Origin: SAR116 cluster bacterium AG-335-B03
Lineage (GTDB): Bacteria; Pseudomonadota; Alphaproteobacteria; Puniceispirillales; Marisalimonadaceae
Length of the DNA stretch: 64,000 nucleotides
Reading direction: 5' to 3'
Assembly (NCBI GenBank): GCA_003282435.1
Contig: QBZG01000004.1
Coordinates: 18,357-82,356, forward strand
A program made the position numbers and the translations under genes. Below the pieces are notes generated by a model. That model was not told the DNA's origin and made no database searches. It saw only the letters and a program-made list of their open reading frames with translations. Positions 20,366 through 29,691 of the stretch are shown here, one piece after another; within the stretch, counting starts at the first letter, position 1; every line of letters starts with the position of its first letter.

Positions 20366-21022
20366 ATGATGAAAAAATACTTAAAAATTTCTATAATTAT
20401 TTTTTTAAGTACGGGAGTTTTTTTTTCTTTAGGTTTGTTTGCTTTGAAAATAATTTACGAAGAAAACAGTAAGAAAGAATTGATAGTTTTAGGTCCTGAT
20501 AGTAAAGATATCTTTACAATTCCTAAAGATGTTGGCGGGAAAAAAGTATCTAATCTTGATATAGAAATATTGAACAACAAAAAAGCTCTAATCGCTGATG
20601 AGAAATTAAGACCAATTCCTGCTGAACCTGAACTTTTGCCTTTAGATGTTAGTGAAGAAAAGGTTATTAAAAAAACAGAAAAAACAAAAAAATCTAAAAA
20701 CAATGATATTTCATACAATCAGATAAAAGTCCAAAGTTCTAGAAAAATTGTAGAAAAATCAAAAAAAGAACTTGGATTGTATAGAGTGCAGTTTGGTTCA
20801 TTTAGAAATTTAGATAAGGCACAGTTTGCTAAAAATAGCATGAATAAAAAACATGTTAATTTATTGTCTAATATCAAGTTAGAAATTTATTCGTATACTA
20901 ACAATGACAAAGTTGTTTTTCATAGAGTTTGGACTTCTCCTTTAACTAAAGTTAATGGTCTTGACTTATGCAGCAAGTTTAAAAAACAAAATATTGTTTG
21001 TATTTTACAAGTAAATAAATGA
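20366..21022 (+). CDS. SPOR-domain membrane protein
   Basis: A roughly 218-residue protein with one N-terminal membrane helix (about residues 5-26), a charged Lys/Glu-rich periplasmic linker, and a C-terminal SPOR domain beginning near LYRVQFGSFRNLDKAQ. SPOR domains bind denuded glycan strands at the division septum, so a cell-envelope or division role is likely. The ATG at 20366, just after the argS stop, is a better start than the TTG at 20354. It sits where alphaproteobacteria carry a SPOR gene after argS. Confidence 0.82.
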   Translation: MMKKYLKISIIIFLSTGVFFSLGLFALKIIYEENSKKELIVLGPDSKDIFTIPKDVGGKKVSNLDIEILNNKKALIADEKLRPIPAEPELLPLDVSEEKVIKKTEKTKKSKNNDISYNQIKVQSSRKIVEKSKKELGLYRVQFGSFRNLDKAQFAKNSMNKKHVNLLSNIKLEIYSYTNNDKVVFHRVWTSPLTKVNGLDLCSKFKKQNIVCILQVNK

Positions 21023-21029
21023 GCGACAT

Positions 21030-21782
21030 ATGTCAGAATTAATTAACCCTAAAATAGACGTATTCAGCCTGAGCTTAGATGGATTTGAAGGACCAATTGA
21101 TTTACTTTTGAGTTTAGCTAGAGATCATAAAATTGATTTAACTAAATTATCAATACTTAAATTAGCAGAACAATATTTAGAATTCTTAGATCACGCTATA
21201 AAAAAGGATATTGATATCGCAGCTGAGTATTTGGTAATGGGAGCTTGGCTTGCTTTTTTAAAATCCAAACTTTTATTACCTGATGACAAAATTGAAAACT
21301 CTTATACTGCTGAAGAAATGTCCGAGTTATTGGAATTCCAAATAAAGAGATTAGAAGGCATTCAAAAAGTATCAAAACTTCTTTTTAAAAAGCATCAATT
21401 AGGAACGCATTTTTTTAAAAGAGGTGATCCAGAGTTTTTCAATAACAATAATAAGGTAAATTATGAGTTAAGTTTATATGATTTAATCAACACTTATGGA
21501 GAAATTGTTACAAAAGATAATAATAAATCAATAATAATTACTGAAACAAAATTTTATTCTGTTGAGGATGCTATAAATAGACTAAAAAGTTTTGTTAAAA
21601 CATCTAATGGTTGGATAAATCTACTAGAATTTATTCCAAAAAATATAAAAGATAAGCTTGAGATAAAATCTGCTTTAGCTTCACATTTTGTAGCATCTTT
21701 GGAACTTGTAAAAGAGGGTGATATATCCTTAAGACAGGATAATTTTGATGACAAAATTTTAATAAGTTTTAATAAAAAATGA
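21030..21782 (+). CDS. scpA: Segregation and condensation protein A
   Basis: A 250-residue kleisin subunit of the SMC-ScpAB condensin, with the family N-terminal motif LDGFEGPIDLLLSLAR that binds the SMC neck, and a C-terminal winged-helix region. It helps compact and segregate the chromosome. The usual neighbour nagZ between the SPOR gene and scpA is absent, only 7 bases separating the two. scpB follows 43 bases later. Confidence 0.93.
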   Translation: MSELINPKIDVFSLSLDGFEGPIDLLLSLARDHKIDLTKLSILKLAEQYLEFLDHAIKKDIDIAAEYLVMGAWLAFLKSKLLLPDDKIENSYTAEEMSELLEFQIKRLEGIQKVSKLLFKKHQLGTHFFKRGDPEFFNNNNKVNYELSLYDLINTYGEIVTKDNNKSIIITETKFYSVEDAINRLKSFVKTSNGWINLLEFIPKNIKDKLEIKSALASHFVASLELVKEGDISLRQDNFDDKILISFNKK

Positions 21783-21825
21783 AATATACTTCCTAATAAT
21801 ATTTAACACATGATTTGGTGAATTT

Positions 21826-22413
21826 ATGAAAAATTTAAATAAAGATTATAAAAATATTGATTTTGGTCTAAACCAAAAGATTGTTGAAGCTCTAATTTTT
21901 TCTTCAGCTGAACCTATTTCATATTCAGAATTACAAAAAACAATTACTGACGATAAACAACTCGATAAAATCCTAATTGCTTTAGAAAAAAAATATATGT
22001 CTAGTGGAGTAAATTTATATACAATAAGTAACTCTTATGCTTTTAGGACATCCTCCGAAGTCTCAGAATATTTGAAAATAGAAAGAATAGTTCCTAAACC
22101 TTTATCTAGAGCAGCAACTGAAACCTTGGCAATTATTGCTTATCATCAACCAATTACTCGATCAGAAATAGAAAATATAAGGGGTGTTTCTCTAAGTAGG
22201 GGTACTATAGATCTGTTATTAGAATTAGGTTGGATAAAACCTGGGCAAAGAAGAGCTACGCCTGGTAATCCCATAACTTGGAAAACATCTAATAATTTTT
22301 TAGATCATTTTGGTTTAAAAGAAATCAATGAACTTCCTGGAATTGAAGATTTAAAAAGTTCTGGGCTTCTTGATAAAAATAAAATAATTTTTGGTGATCA
22401 AACAATAGATTAA
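21826..22413 (+). CDS. scpB: Segregation and condensation protein B
   Basis: A 195-residue ScpB with two winged-helix domains. The signature LAIIAYHQPITRSEIENIRG lies in the second half. It dimerises and binds ScpA in the condensin complex. It follows scpA with the normal spacing. An ABC-transporter ATPase gene follows rather than the usual tatA. Confidence 0.94.
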   Translation: MKNLNKDYKNIDFGLNQKIVEALIFSSAEPISYSELQKTITDDKQLDKILIALEKKYMSSGVNLYTISNSYAFRTSSEVSEYLKIERIVPKPLSRAATETLAIIAYHQPITRSEIENIRGVSLSRGTIDLLLELGWIKPGQRRATPGNPITWKTSNNFLDHFGLKEINELPGIEDLKSSGLLDKNKIIFGDQTID

Positions 22414-22449
22414 ATACTCATTTAACTTTTTTTAATATTAGGTTCTTTT

Positions 22450-23535
22450 TTGTTAGAATTTTTAAATATATCTCACTCATATAATAATCAAAAAATTTTG
22501 AATGATTTTTCGATGAAGCTTGAATCAGGTGAAGTAGTTTCTTTATTAGGACCATCTGGATGCGGTAAAACCACCTTGCTTAAATTAGCCAGTGGTATTG
22601 AAAAACTGCAGAATGGCGAGATTAAATTAAATAACGAAATAGTATCATCTCCTAATATTCATCTTAATTCAGAAAAAAGAGATGTTGGTTATGTTTTTCA
22701 AGACTGCGCTCTATTCCCACATTTAACAATATTACAGAATATTTTTTTTGGAATGAAATCAATTGAAATAGAAAGACAGAAAAATAAGATACAAAGCTTA
22801 ATGAAAGAAATTAATATTTCAAGTTTGTCAGAAAAATACCCACATGAATTGTCAGGAGGGCAACAACAGCAAGTAGCTTTGGTTAGAGCAATGGCAAGTG
22901 ATCCAAAAATTATTTTTTTAGACGAACCTTATTCAAACCTTGATTCTAGGTTGAAAGAAAAAATTAGAGACCAAATGTTACACATACTAAGAGAGCATAA
23001 TATTTCTGCCTTACTTGTAACTCATGACCCAGAAGAAGCGATGTTTATGTCAGATAAAATTGGTATTTTAAATAATGGTGCTATTGAACAATTTGGAAGT
23101 CCGATAGATTTGTATTTGCGGCCTAAATCTGCTTTCATTGCAGAATTTTTTGGAGAGATTAATGTTTTTGAAGGAATAGTCGAGGATGGATCTGTAAATA
23201 CTGTTTTAGGTACTTTTAAATGTTCAAATAAATTCAATAAAAAAAAGGTAAAGATTGTTATAAGAAACGAAGCAATTAATGTTTTTGCAGAAAATAAATT
23301 AAATTTAAAGAAGTATAAACAACGTGAATTTGTTACTTCACCTTATTTTGGTCATGTAATGGAAGCTAGATTATTGGCAGGGTCAACGTTAGTTCACTTA
23401 TCTTTAAAGGTTAACCGATCAAATTTTCATATTCATGCTAAAATTCCAGGATTAAACTTTTTTAACATAAATGAAAAAGTTTTTGTTACTAGTGATCCTT
23501 CACAAATTTTTGTTTTCAACAATAATAATTTTTAA
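22450..23535 (+). CDS. FbpC/PotA-type ABC transporter ATPase, orphan
   Basis: A 361-residue ATPase. Walker A is GPSGCGKTT near 35-43, the signature is LSGGQQQQV, and Walker B reads IIFLDEPYSNLD. A C-terminal TOBE-like domain of about 120 residues follows, as in the FbpC/PotA/CysA group that imports iron, polyamines or sulfate. The signature has Gln where most members have Arg after QQQ. No permease or binding-protein gene lies nearby, so it must act with a distant or unknown partner. The start is TTG. It interrupts the conserved scpB-tatA junction. Confidence 0.8.
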   Translation: MLEFLNISHSYNNQKILNDFSMKLESGEVVSLLGPSGCGKTTLLKLASGIEKLQNGEIKLNNEIVSSPNIHLNSEKRDVGYVFQDCALFPHLTILQNIFFGMKSIEIERQKNKIQSLMKEINISSLSEKYPHELSGGQQQQVALVRAMASDPKIIFLDEPYSNLDSRLKEKIRDQMLHILREHNISALLVTHDPEEAMFMSDKIGILNNGAIEQFGSPIDLYLRPKSAFIAEFFGEINVFEGIVEDGSVNTVLGTFKCSNKFNKKKVKIVIRNEAINVFAENKLNLKKYKQREFVTSPYFGHVMEARLLAGSTLVHLSLKVNRSNFHIHAKIPGLNFFNINEKVFVTSDPSQIFVFNNNNF

Positions 23536-23606
23536 TATAAAAAAATAAAAATTACATATAATATTAAATAAGTTATAAATAATTTATAATTTTAGGAGTA
23601 AATATT

Positions 23607-23858
23607 ATGGGTGCATTTAGTATTTGGCATTGGATTATCGTCTTGATAGTTGTTCTTATCTTATTTGGTGGGAAAGGTAAATTATCTAGCATAATGGGTG
23701 ATTTTGGAAAAGGTTTAAAAAACTTCAAAGATCAAGTTAAATCTAATAAAGATAATGAAGAGGAAGTTGAGGTTATTTCTGAACAGAAAATCACCCCAAA
23801 AAAGAAAACAGTGAAAAAATCTGCAAAAAAGAAACAAACTGTTAAAAAGAAATCGTAA
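23607..23858 (+). CDS. tatA: Twin-arginine translocase subunit TatA
   Basis: An 83-residue TatA. One N-terminal membrane helix ([16 protein letters not shown]) is followed by the hinge and amphipathic helix with the FGKGLKNFK element, and then a Lys-rich tail. TatA oligomerises to form the conduit for folded twin-arginine substrates. A good ribosome site (AGGAG) precedes the ATG. It begins the tatABC set. Confidence 0.93.
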   Translation: MGAFSIWHWIIVLIVVLILFGGKGKLSSIMGDFGKGLKNFKDQVKSNKDNEEEVEVISEQKITPKKKTVKKSAKKKQTVKKKS

Positions 23859-23878
23859 TATTTTTCAGAAAGTTTTAA

Positions 23879-24241
23879 ATGCTAGATATTGGTTTTCCAG
23901 AATTCCTTCTAATTTCTTTCGTATTACTTATTGTAGTTGGACCTAAAGATTTACCAAAAGTGTTAAGATCAATTACCACTTTTGTTAGAAAAATAAAAAC
24001 GATGGCTTCTCAATTTCATTCTGGGATTGATGATTTAGCAAACGAATCTGAGATCTCAGACCTAAGAAAGGAAGTTAGTAAAATAGAAAATAATTCTATT
24101 ATTGATTCTGAAATAAATGATATCAAGGATTTTCAAAATGAACTAAATGTAAAATCTTTGAAGGATGATGTAAATGAAATTAAAAACTCTCAAAATACAT
24201 CATTTAAGCAAAACAAAACTTCTAAAATTATAAAAAAATAA
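23879..24241 (+). CDS. tatB: Twin-arginine translocase subunit TatB
   Basis: A 120-residue TatB with one membrane helix (about 6-22), the VVGPKDLPKVLRS element typical of TatB rather than TatA, and a long charged amphipathic C-terminal part. It forms the signal-peptide receptor with TatC. It lies 20 bases after tatA and 16 before tatC. Confidence 0.92.
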   Translation: MLDIGFPEFLLISFVLLIVVGPKDLPKVLRSITTFVRKIKTMASQFHSGIDDLANESEISDLRKEVSKIENNSIIDSEINDIKDFQNELNVKSLKDDVNEIKNSQNTSFKQNKTSKIIKK

Positions 24242-24257
24242 TATTTAAGAATTTACT

Positions 24258-25034
24258 ATGGCAAAAGTAAAAAAATCAGAACATAATATGACACTATTAG
24301 ATCACTTAATTGAATTAAGAAATAGGCTTTTAGTGTCTTTTTGTGCTTTTTTATTCCTGTTCTTTTTGTGCTTCATAAAATTTACAAGCAACAATCAAAA
24401 TTTAGCTGATATAGTTTATAATTTTCTGCAAGCTCCTCTCGCATCACAAATATTAGAAAACGGTGGTAGGATGATTTATACAGCATTACATGAAGGTTTT
24501 TTTACTCAGGTTAAAGTAGCTTTTTTTATATCTATATGTGTTTCATTACCAATTTTTTTAATACAAGTATGGCGTTTTGTAGCTCCAGGTTTATACAAAA
24601 ATGAAAAAAAAGCTTTTCTTCCTTTCTTGCTTGCTACTCCAGTCCTTTTTATAGCAGGTGCTGCAATGGTTTATTATATTGTAATCCCATTAGCATGGGA
24701 CTTTTTCCTTTCATTCCAAGTTAGCAGTGTTGACGGTTCGTTACCTATTGAATTAGAGCCCAGGATATCTGAATATTTGTCTTTAATAATGAAATTAATT
24801 TTTGCTTTTGGATTATGTTTTGAATTACCCGTTATATTATTATTACTTGTCAAGACTGGCATAATTACTCCAGAAGATTTGGCTAGTAAGAGAAAATATG
24901 CAATTTTAACAGCTTTTGTGATTGCTGCAATTTTAACACCTCCTGATGTTATCTCACAAATTTTGCTTGCTTTACCTATCATTGCTTTATACGAAATTTC
25001 TATAATATTTTCAAAATTTCTTAGTACCAATTGA
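24258..25034 (+). CDS. tatC: Twin-arginine translocase subunit TatC
   Basis: A 258-residue polytopic inner-membrane protein with six predicted helices. Conserved TatC features are LLDHLIELRNRLL at the N-terminus, FxxQVWRFVAPGLY in the first large loop, and FGLCFELPV in helix 4. It recognises the twin-arginine signal peptide. It completes the tatABC operon and is followed 17 bases later by serS. Confidence 0.96.
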   Translation: MAKVKKSEHNMTLLDHLIELRNRLLVSFCAFLFLFFLCFIKFTSNNQNLADIVYNFLQAPLASQILENGGRMIYTALHEGFFTQVKVAFFISICVSLPIFLIQVWRFVAPGLYKNEKKAFLPFLLATPVLFIAGAAMVYYIVIPLAWDFFLSFQVSSVDGSLPIELEPRISEYLSLIMKLIFAFGLCFELPVILLLLVKTGIITPEDLASKRKYAILTAFVIAAILTPPDVISQILLALPIIALYEISIIFSKFLSTN

Positions 25035-25051
25035 ATTAAACGAGAAATATT

Positions 25052-26341
25052 ATGCATGATATTAAATTTATAAGAAATTATCCCGAAGAATTTGAAAAAT
25101 TAATGAGAAGAAGAGGTTTAGATATAAATTCTTCGTTCATTCTTGAAATTGATACCTCAATACGAGGTTATCAAACAGAAATTCAAACGATACAGCAAAA
25201 AAGAAATACTGCTTCTAAGGAAATTGGAAAGTTATTATCAATTGGTTCAGATGTATCAAGTTTAAAATTAAATTTAGAAAGTTATAAATCTGATTTAAGT
25301 CAATTAGACGATAAAATTAAAAAATTATCAAAGGACTTAAATGATATTTTAAAAGAACTTCCTAATTGTTTAGATGAAGATGTTCCTGATGGTGAAACTG
25401 AATATCAAAATGAATTTGTTAAAGATTGGGGGAGTAAGCCTGAATTCTCCTTCAAACCGAGAGATCATGTAGAGATTGGTGAAATATTAAACGAACTTGA
25501 TTTTAAGACAGGTGTAAAAATCTCTGGTTCGAGGTTTGTTTTGTTGAGAGGTCAGTTAGCTTTATTGGAGAGGGCACTTTCGTCTTTTATGCTGGATACT
25601 CATTTAAGTGAATTTGATTTTGAAGAAGTTTCTCCTCCTTACATTGTTAGGGAAGACGCTTTATTTGGCACTGGACAGCTCCCAAAGTTTTCGGAAGACC
25701 TTTTTAATACAACAGATAATAGATGGTTAATTCCAACAGCCGAGGTTCCATTAACTAATATTGTAAGTAATGAAATAGTTGATAAAAAAATATTGCCCTT
25801 AAGGTTTGTTGCAAATACGCCTTGTTTTAGATCAGAAGCAGGTGCCGCTGGGGCAGATACAAGAGGAATGATAAGACAGCATCAGTTCTCTAAAGTTGAA
25901 ATGGTTTTTATAACTAACCCTTTAGAGTCTAATCATGAATTAGATCGTTTAGTTATATGTGCAGAGACTATTCTCCAAAAATTAAAACTACCTTATAGAG
26001 TAATGAAATTATGTTCAGGAGATGTAGGTTTCTCTGCCAAAAAGACATATGATTTAGAAGTTTGGCTGCCTGGTCAAAACAAAGGTAAGGGTGCCTACAG
26101 AGAAATATCTTCTTGCTCTAATTGTGGAGATTTTCAAGCCAGAAGAATGAATGCAAAATTTAAAGATAGGGAAACTAACAAAATTGATTTTCTACATACT
26201 TTAAATGGATCTGGACTTGCTATAGGTAGAACAATAATAGCAATATTAGAAAATTATCAGCAAACTGATGGATCTGTTATCATACCGGATGTATTAGTAT
26301 CTTACATGAAAGGGAAACAGAAGATTGACATTCCAAACTGA
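25052..26341 (+). CDS. serS: Seryl-tRNA synthetase
   Basis: A 429-residue class II synthetase. The N-terminal antiparallel coiled-coil arm (about 30-105) that grips the long variable arm of tRNA-Ser is visible. Motif 2 lies in RFVANTPCFRSEAGAAG and motif 3 in LNGSGLAIGRT. It charges tRNA-Ser. It lies in the conserved tatC-serS-surE order. Confidence 0.96.
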   Translation: MHDIKFIRNYPEEFEKLMRRRGLDINSSFILEIDTSIRGYQTEIQTIQQKRNTASKEIGKLLSIGSDVSSLKLNLESYKSDLSQLDDKIKKLSKDLNDILKELPNCLDEDVPDGETEYQNEFVKDWGSKPEFSFKPRDHVEIGEILNELDFKTGVKISGSRFVLLRGQLALLERALSSFMLDTHLSEFDFEEVSPPYIVREDALFGTGQLPKFSEDLFNTTDNRWLIPTAEVPLTNIVSNEIVDKKILPLRFVANTPCFRSEAGAAGADTRGMIRQHQFSKVEMVFITNPLESNHELDRLVICAETILQKLKLPYRVMKLCSGDVGFSAKKTYDLEVWLPGQNKGKGAYREISSCSNCGDFQARRMNAKFKDRETNKIDFLHTLNGSGLAIGRTIIAILENYQQTDGSVIIPDVLVSYMKGKQKIDIPN

Positions 26342-26346
26342 AATAT

Positions 26347-27105
26347 ATGAAAAAAAAATTAAATAATATTCTTATTACAAATGATGATGGGTTTGATGCC
26401 ATTGGTATAAAAATATTATCAGAAATTGCAGAAAATCTTGGAAAAAATATTTATGTAATTTCTCCTGAAAAAAATCAATCAGCTAAATCTAAGTCTATAA
26501 CTATTAGAAATAATATTAGTTATAAAAAAGTATCAAATTATAATTGGATTGTAGATGGAACTCCAACAGATTGTATGATTTTTGCTTTAAATCATGTTTT
26601 TAAATCGGATAAACCTGATCTTATTTTAAGTGGAATTAATGCAGGTAGTAACATTGGAGATGAGGTGTCTTATTCAGGAACTGTGGCTGCTGCTTGGGAA
26701 GGCGCAGTTAGAGGCATTAACTCTATTGCATTAAGTCAGTATGGTGGAGATAATAATATTTATTCCTATAAGAATTCTAAAAATAATGCTTTAAATGTTA
26801 TAAATTATCTACTTGATTTAAATTTAGGTCATCCAAAATTTTATAATGTTAATTTTCCTTTTATATTTTCTGAAATTATAAAAAGTAAAGATTATTTATT
26901 TACTGAGTTAGCTTCCCAAAAAAAGGCAGATGAAATTATCTTCAGTCAAGATAATAATTCTTTTAGCATAGGAAGAATGATAAATCACAATGAATGTGTT
27001 TTAAATTCAGATTTAGAAACTCTAAAGAAAAATAAAATTTCAATAACTCCATTATTATTAAACTTAACTAATAATATAATAATTAATAATTTGAAGATCT
27101 CTTAG
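26347..27105 (+). CDS. surE: 5'/3'-nucleotidase SurE
   Basis: A 252-residue SurE phosphatase. The metal-binding motif ITNDDG is at the N-terminus, and SGINAGSNIGDEVSYSGTV carries the rest of the active site. It dephosphorylates nucleoside monophosphates in the cytoplasm. Its TAG stop directly abuts the pcm start (TAGATG), consistent with translational coupling. Confidence 0.94.
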   Translation: MKKKLNNILITNDDGFDAIGIKILSEIAENLGKNIYVISPEKNQSAKSKSITIRNNISYKKVSNYNWIVDGTPTDCMIFALNHVFKSDKPDLILSGINAGSNIGDEVSYSGTVAAAWEGAVRGINSIALSQYGGDNNIYSYKNSKNNALNVINYLLDLNLGHPKFYNVNFPFIFSEIIKSKDYLFTELASQKKADEIIFSQDNNSFSIGRMINHNECVLNSDLETLKKNKISITPLLLNLTNNIIINNLKIS

Positions 27106-27750
27106 ATGTTATATGAAAGCTCAATTCAAAAGGCTAATCTCATAATGGATTTGAGGTCAATGGGTATTTCATCTAATGATGTTCTTTCAGCCATAGAGAA
27201 AATTCCACGAGAAATTTTTTTACCATCTACTTTTCAATCATATGCTTATGAAAATAATCCTTTACCCATTGGTTTTGAGCAAACAATTAGTCAACCTTAT
27301 ATTGTCGCGCTTATGACTGAGGCTTTATCACTAAAGGGTAACGAAGTTATTTTAGAAATAGGTACAGGTTCTGGTTATCAAACCTCAATTTTATCTCTTT
27401 TATCTAGAAGGGTTTACTCTATAGAAAGAATAAAGGCATTGCTTGTTAATGCTCAAAGTTGTTTTAAAAAGCTAAAGTTAACTAATATAATTTCTGAATT
27501 TGGAGATGGATTTTTAGGTTGGCCAAAATTAGCACCTTTTGATCACATGATAATAACATGTGCAGTTAAAAAAATAGATAATAGATTATTAAACCAAATT
27601 AGAGTTAACGGTTCATGTGTTGTACCAATAGGTAAAACAAAATCGCAGCAAAGATTAAAGAAAATTATAATAGGAAATGACAGAAATGAAGATGTCTGGG
27701 AGGATTTAGGTAAAGTTAGTTTTGTACCATTAATTACTGAAAAAGATTGA
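27106..27750 (+). CDS. pcm: Protein-L-isoaspartate O-methyltransferase
   Basis: A 214-residue SAM-dependent methyltransferase. The SAM-binding motif EIGTGSGYQTSIL and the family N-terminal PREIFLP and PIGFEQTISQPYIVA are present. It methylates isoaspartyl residues for repair of damaged proteins. It directly follows surE, a conserved pairing. Confidence 0.94.
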   Translation: MLYESSIQKANLIMDLRSMGISSNDVLSAIEKIPREIFLPSTFQSYAYENNPLPIGFEQTISQPYIVALMTEALSLKGNEVILEIGTGSGYQTSILSLLSRRVYSIERIKALLVNAQSCFKKLKLTNIISEFGDGFLGWPKLAPFDHMIITCAVKKIDNRLLNQIRVNGSCVVPIGKTKSQQRLKKIIIGNDRNEDVWEDLGKVSFVPLITEKD

Positions 27751-27800
27751 ATAATTTCTAATTTTTTGAAACATTAATGATATAGTATGGGGAATAAAAA

Positions 27801-28709
27801 TTGTTTAAACTTCATTTAATTATATTAGTTTTTTTTATGTTTGGTTGCCAAACAAACAACTTAGTTGAAGATTTAAAAAATGACTATGCGCCAGAGACAA
27901 AAGCTGTAGTTTTTAATAAATATGAAGAATTAATTAAAAACAACATACCTTTAAATGGTATGATAATGGTAAAAGAAAATGAAACAATTTATAGCCTTGC
28001 AAATAAATATAATGTTATTCCAAAAGACATTATAGAGGATAACAAGCTTTCAAAACCCTATGATTTAAAGTTTAATCAAATTTTATTTTTAAGAAATAAA
28101 AATTTTTATGTTTTAAAAAAGGGAGATACTATTGATAAAATTTCTATAAGGTTTGCTGTTAACAAACTAGATATTATTAAACTTAATAAACTCGAAAAAC
28201 CATACAAATTAATCGTAGGTAACAAAATTTTAATTCCAAAAATAAGAGACTATTCTGTTGTCGACCTAATAATTAATGAAAAAGTTTATAAATCTAAATT
28301 GGTAGTTCCTAAATTTAATAAAAATAATAAAAACATAATTAAAAATGCACCTAAATTTATTTGGCCAGCAAAAGGTACTGTTACTAAAAGTTTTGGTAAA
28401 TTTGGCAAGGGGCAATATTATGATGGAATAGATTTAAAATTAGGTGTAAATAAGCCAATATATTCTACGTACGATGGAAAGATTGCTTTTATTGGATCTC
28501 AAATTAAAAAATTTGGAAACCTTGTCCTTGTAAAGCATGACAATGGCTGGTTGTCGGCATATTCAAATTTAGGGAAATACAACGTAAAACAAGGTGATAT
28601 AATTAAAAAAGGGGAAATTATTGCTTTTACTTCTTCGGATAGTGGGTTATTTCATTTTCAATTAAGATATAATAGAACTCCAGTTAATCCAGTTAATTAT
28701 CTTAATTAA
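27801..28709 (+). CDS. LysM/M23-domain lipoprotein (NlpD-like, catalytic residues lost)
   Basis: A 302-residue lipoprotein. A lipobox (FMFGC) ends the signal peptide, two LysM domains occupy about 52-95 and 105-148, and a LytM/M23 domain about 190-300. The zinc ligands are replaced: YDGID in place of HxGxD, YSNL in place of YxHL, and LFHFQL in place of HxH. It therefore probably activates a peptidoglycan amidase, as NlpD and EnvC do, rather than cutting peptidoglycan. The start is TTG at 27801 after a GGGG site. Its stop overlaps that of the convergent gene. Confidence 0.84.
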   Translation: MFKLHLIILVFFMFGCQTNNLVEDLKNDYAPETKAVVFNKYEELIKNNIPLNGMIMVKENETIYSLANKYNVIPKDIIEDNKLSKPYDLKFNQILFLRNKNFYVLKKGDTIDKISIRFAVNKLDIIKLNKLEKPYKLIVGNKILIPKIRDYSVVDLIINEKVYKSKLVVPKFNKNNKNIIKNAPKFIWPAKGTVTKSFGKFGKGQYYDGIDLKLGVNKPIYSTYDGKIAFIGSQIKKFGNLVLVKHDNGWLSAYSNLGKYNVKQGDIIKKGEIIAFTSSDSGLFHFQLRYNRTPVNPVNYLN

Positions 28710-29584
28710 TATATTTTAATTTTATTTCTTCCTGCTAAATCTTGAATGAACTGCCATGCAACTCTCCCAGATCTAGCTCCTCTGGTAATTGACCATTCAA
28801 GTGCCTCTGATTTTAAAATATTTTTATCTATTGATATTTTAAATTCATCACAATATCCATAAACTATTTCTAGGAATGTATCTTGAGACATGTTATGGAA
28901 TCCTATCCATAACCCAAACCTGTCTGACAAAGAAACTTTTTCTTCTACAGACTCAGATGGATTAATAGCTGTTGATCTTTCATTCTCCATCATATATCTT
29001 GGCATTAAGTGCCTTCTATTAGATGTTGCATAAAAAATTACATTATTAGGCTTTCCTTCAATTCCGCCGTCTAATGCAGCCTTAAGACTTTTATAAGTGT
29101 TTTCTCCAGCATCAAAGGATAGATCATCACATAATAAGATGAATTTAAAATTTTTATTTTGAGATAATAAGTAAAGTAATTCTGGAAGTTCAGAAATATC
29201 TTCACGATGAATTTCAACTAATTTTAAATGTGTAGATTTTGTCTTTAATAAAATTTCTGCATGTACAGCCTTAACCAAAGACGATTTCCCTGTTCCTCTT
29301 GCTCCCCACAAGAGCGCATTATTAGCTGTTAAGTTTTGAGAAAAATTTAATGTGTTATCAAGAAGTAACTTTTTTTGTGGTTCAATGCCTTGAAGAAGTG
29401 AAATTGGAATACGATTAATACCTTCAATGGGTCTAATAAGACCTGTCTTTGAGTCATAAACAAACCCCTCGCTTTTGTGTAAATTATCTATTTTTTTTTC
29501 TGGTGGTGCCAATCTATCCAAAGCGTTTGCTATGCGTTCTAATAAAAAAATTGATTTGTTGTTATTAATCATTTGAGAGCCCAA
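28706..29584 (-). CDS. DUF815-family AAA+ ATPase
   Basis: A 292-residue ATPase. Walker A is GARGTGKSSLVKA, Walker B is FILLCDDLSFD, and an arginine-finger-like NERSTAINPSESVEEKVSLSDR region follows, typical of DUF815. The cellular role of the family is not established. It is commonly found beside yajC-secDF in alphaproteobacteria, here too on the opposite strand. It overlaps the end of the NlpD-like gene by 4 bases within TTAA. Confidence 0.85.
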   Translation of the reverse strand: MGSQMINNNKSIFLLERIANALDRLAPPEKKIDNLHKSEGFVYDSKTGLIRPIEGINRIPISLLQGIEPQKKLLLDNTLNFSQNLTANNALLWGARGTGKSSLVKAVHAEILLKTKSTHLKLVEIHREDISELPELLYLLSQNKNFKFILLCDDLSFDAGENTYKSLKAALDGGIEGKPNNVIFYATSNRRHLMPRYMMENERSTAINPSESVEEKVSLSDRFGLWIGFHNMSQDTFLEIVYGYCDEFKISIDKNILKSEALEWSITRGARSGRVAWQFIQDLAGRNKIKIY

Positions 29585-29681
29585 ACCGTTGAAGTTGTAA
29601 TATATATGTTTTTTGGAATTTATCTATGGTCTTTCTTAGATTTTTTTTATATAAGTTGTTATCTTAATTTTAGATTTTTAT

Positions 29682-29685
29682 GGAG
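29682..29685 (+). promoter_or_regulatory. Ribosome binding site deciding the yajC start
   Basis: GGAG lies inside the first ATG-containing stretch (ATGGAGTTACCAATG). It sits 6 bases before the second ATG at 29692, so that ATG is the likely start rather than the one at 29680. Confidence 0.6.
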
Positions 29686-29691
29686 TTACCA

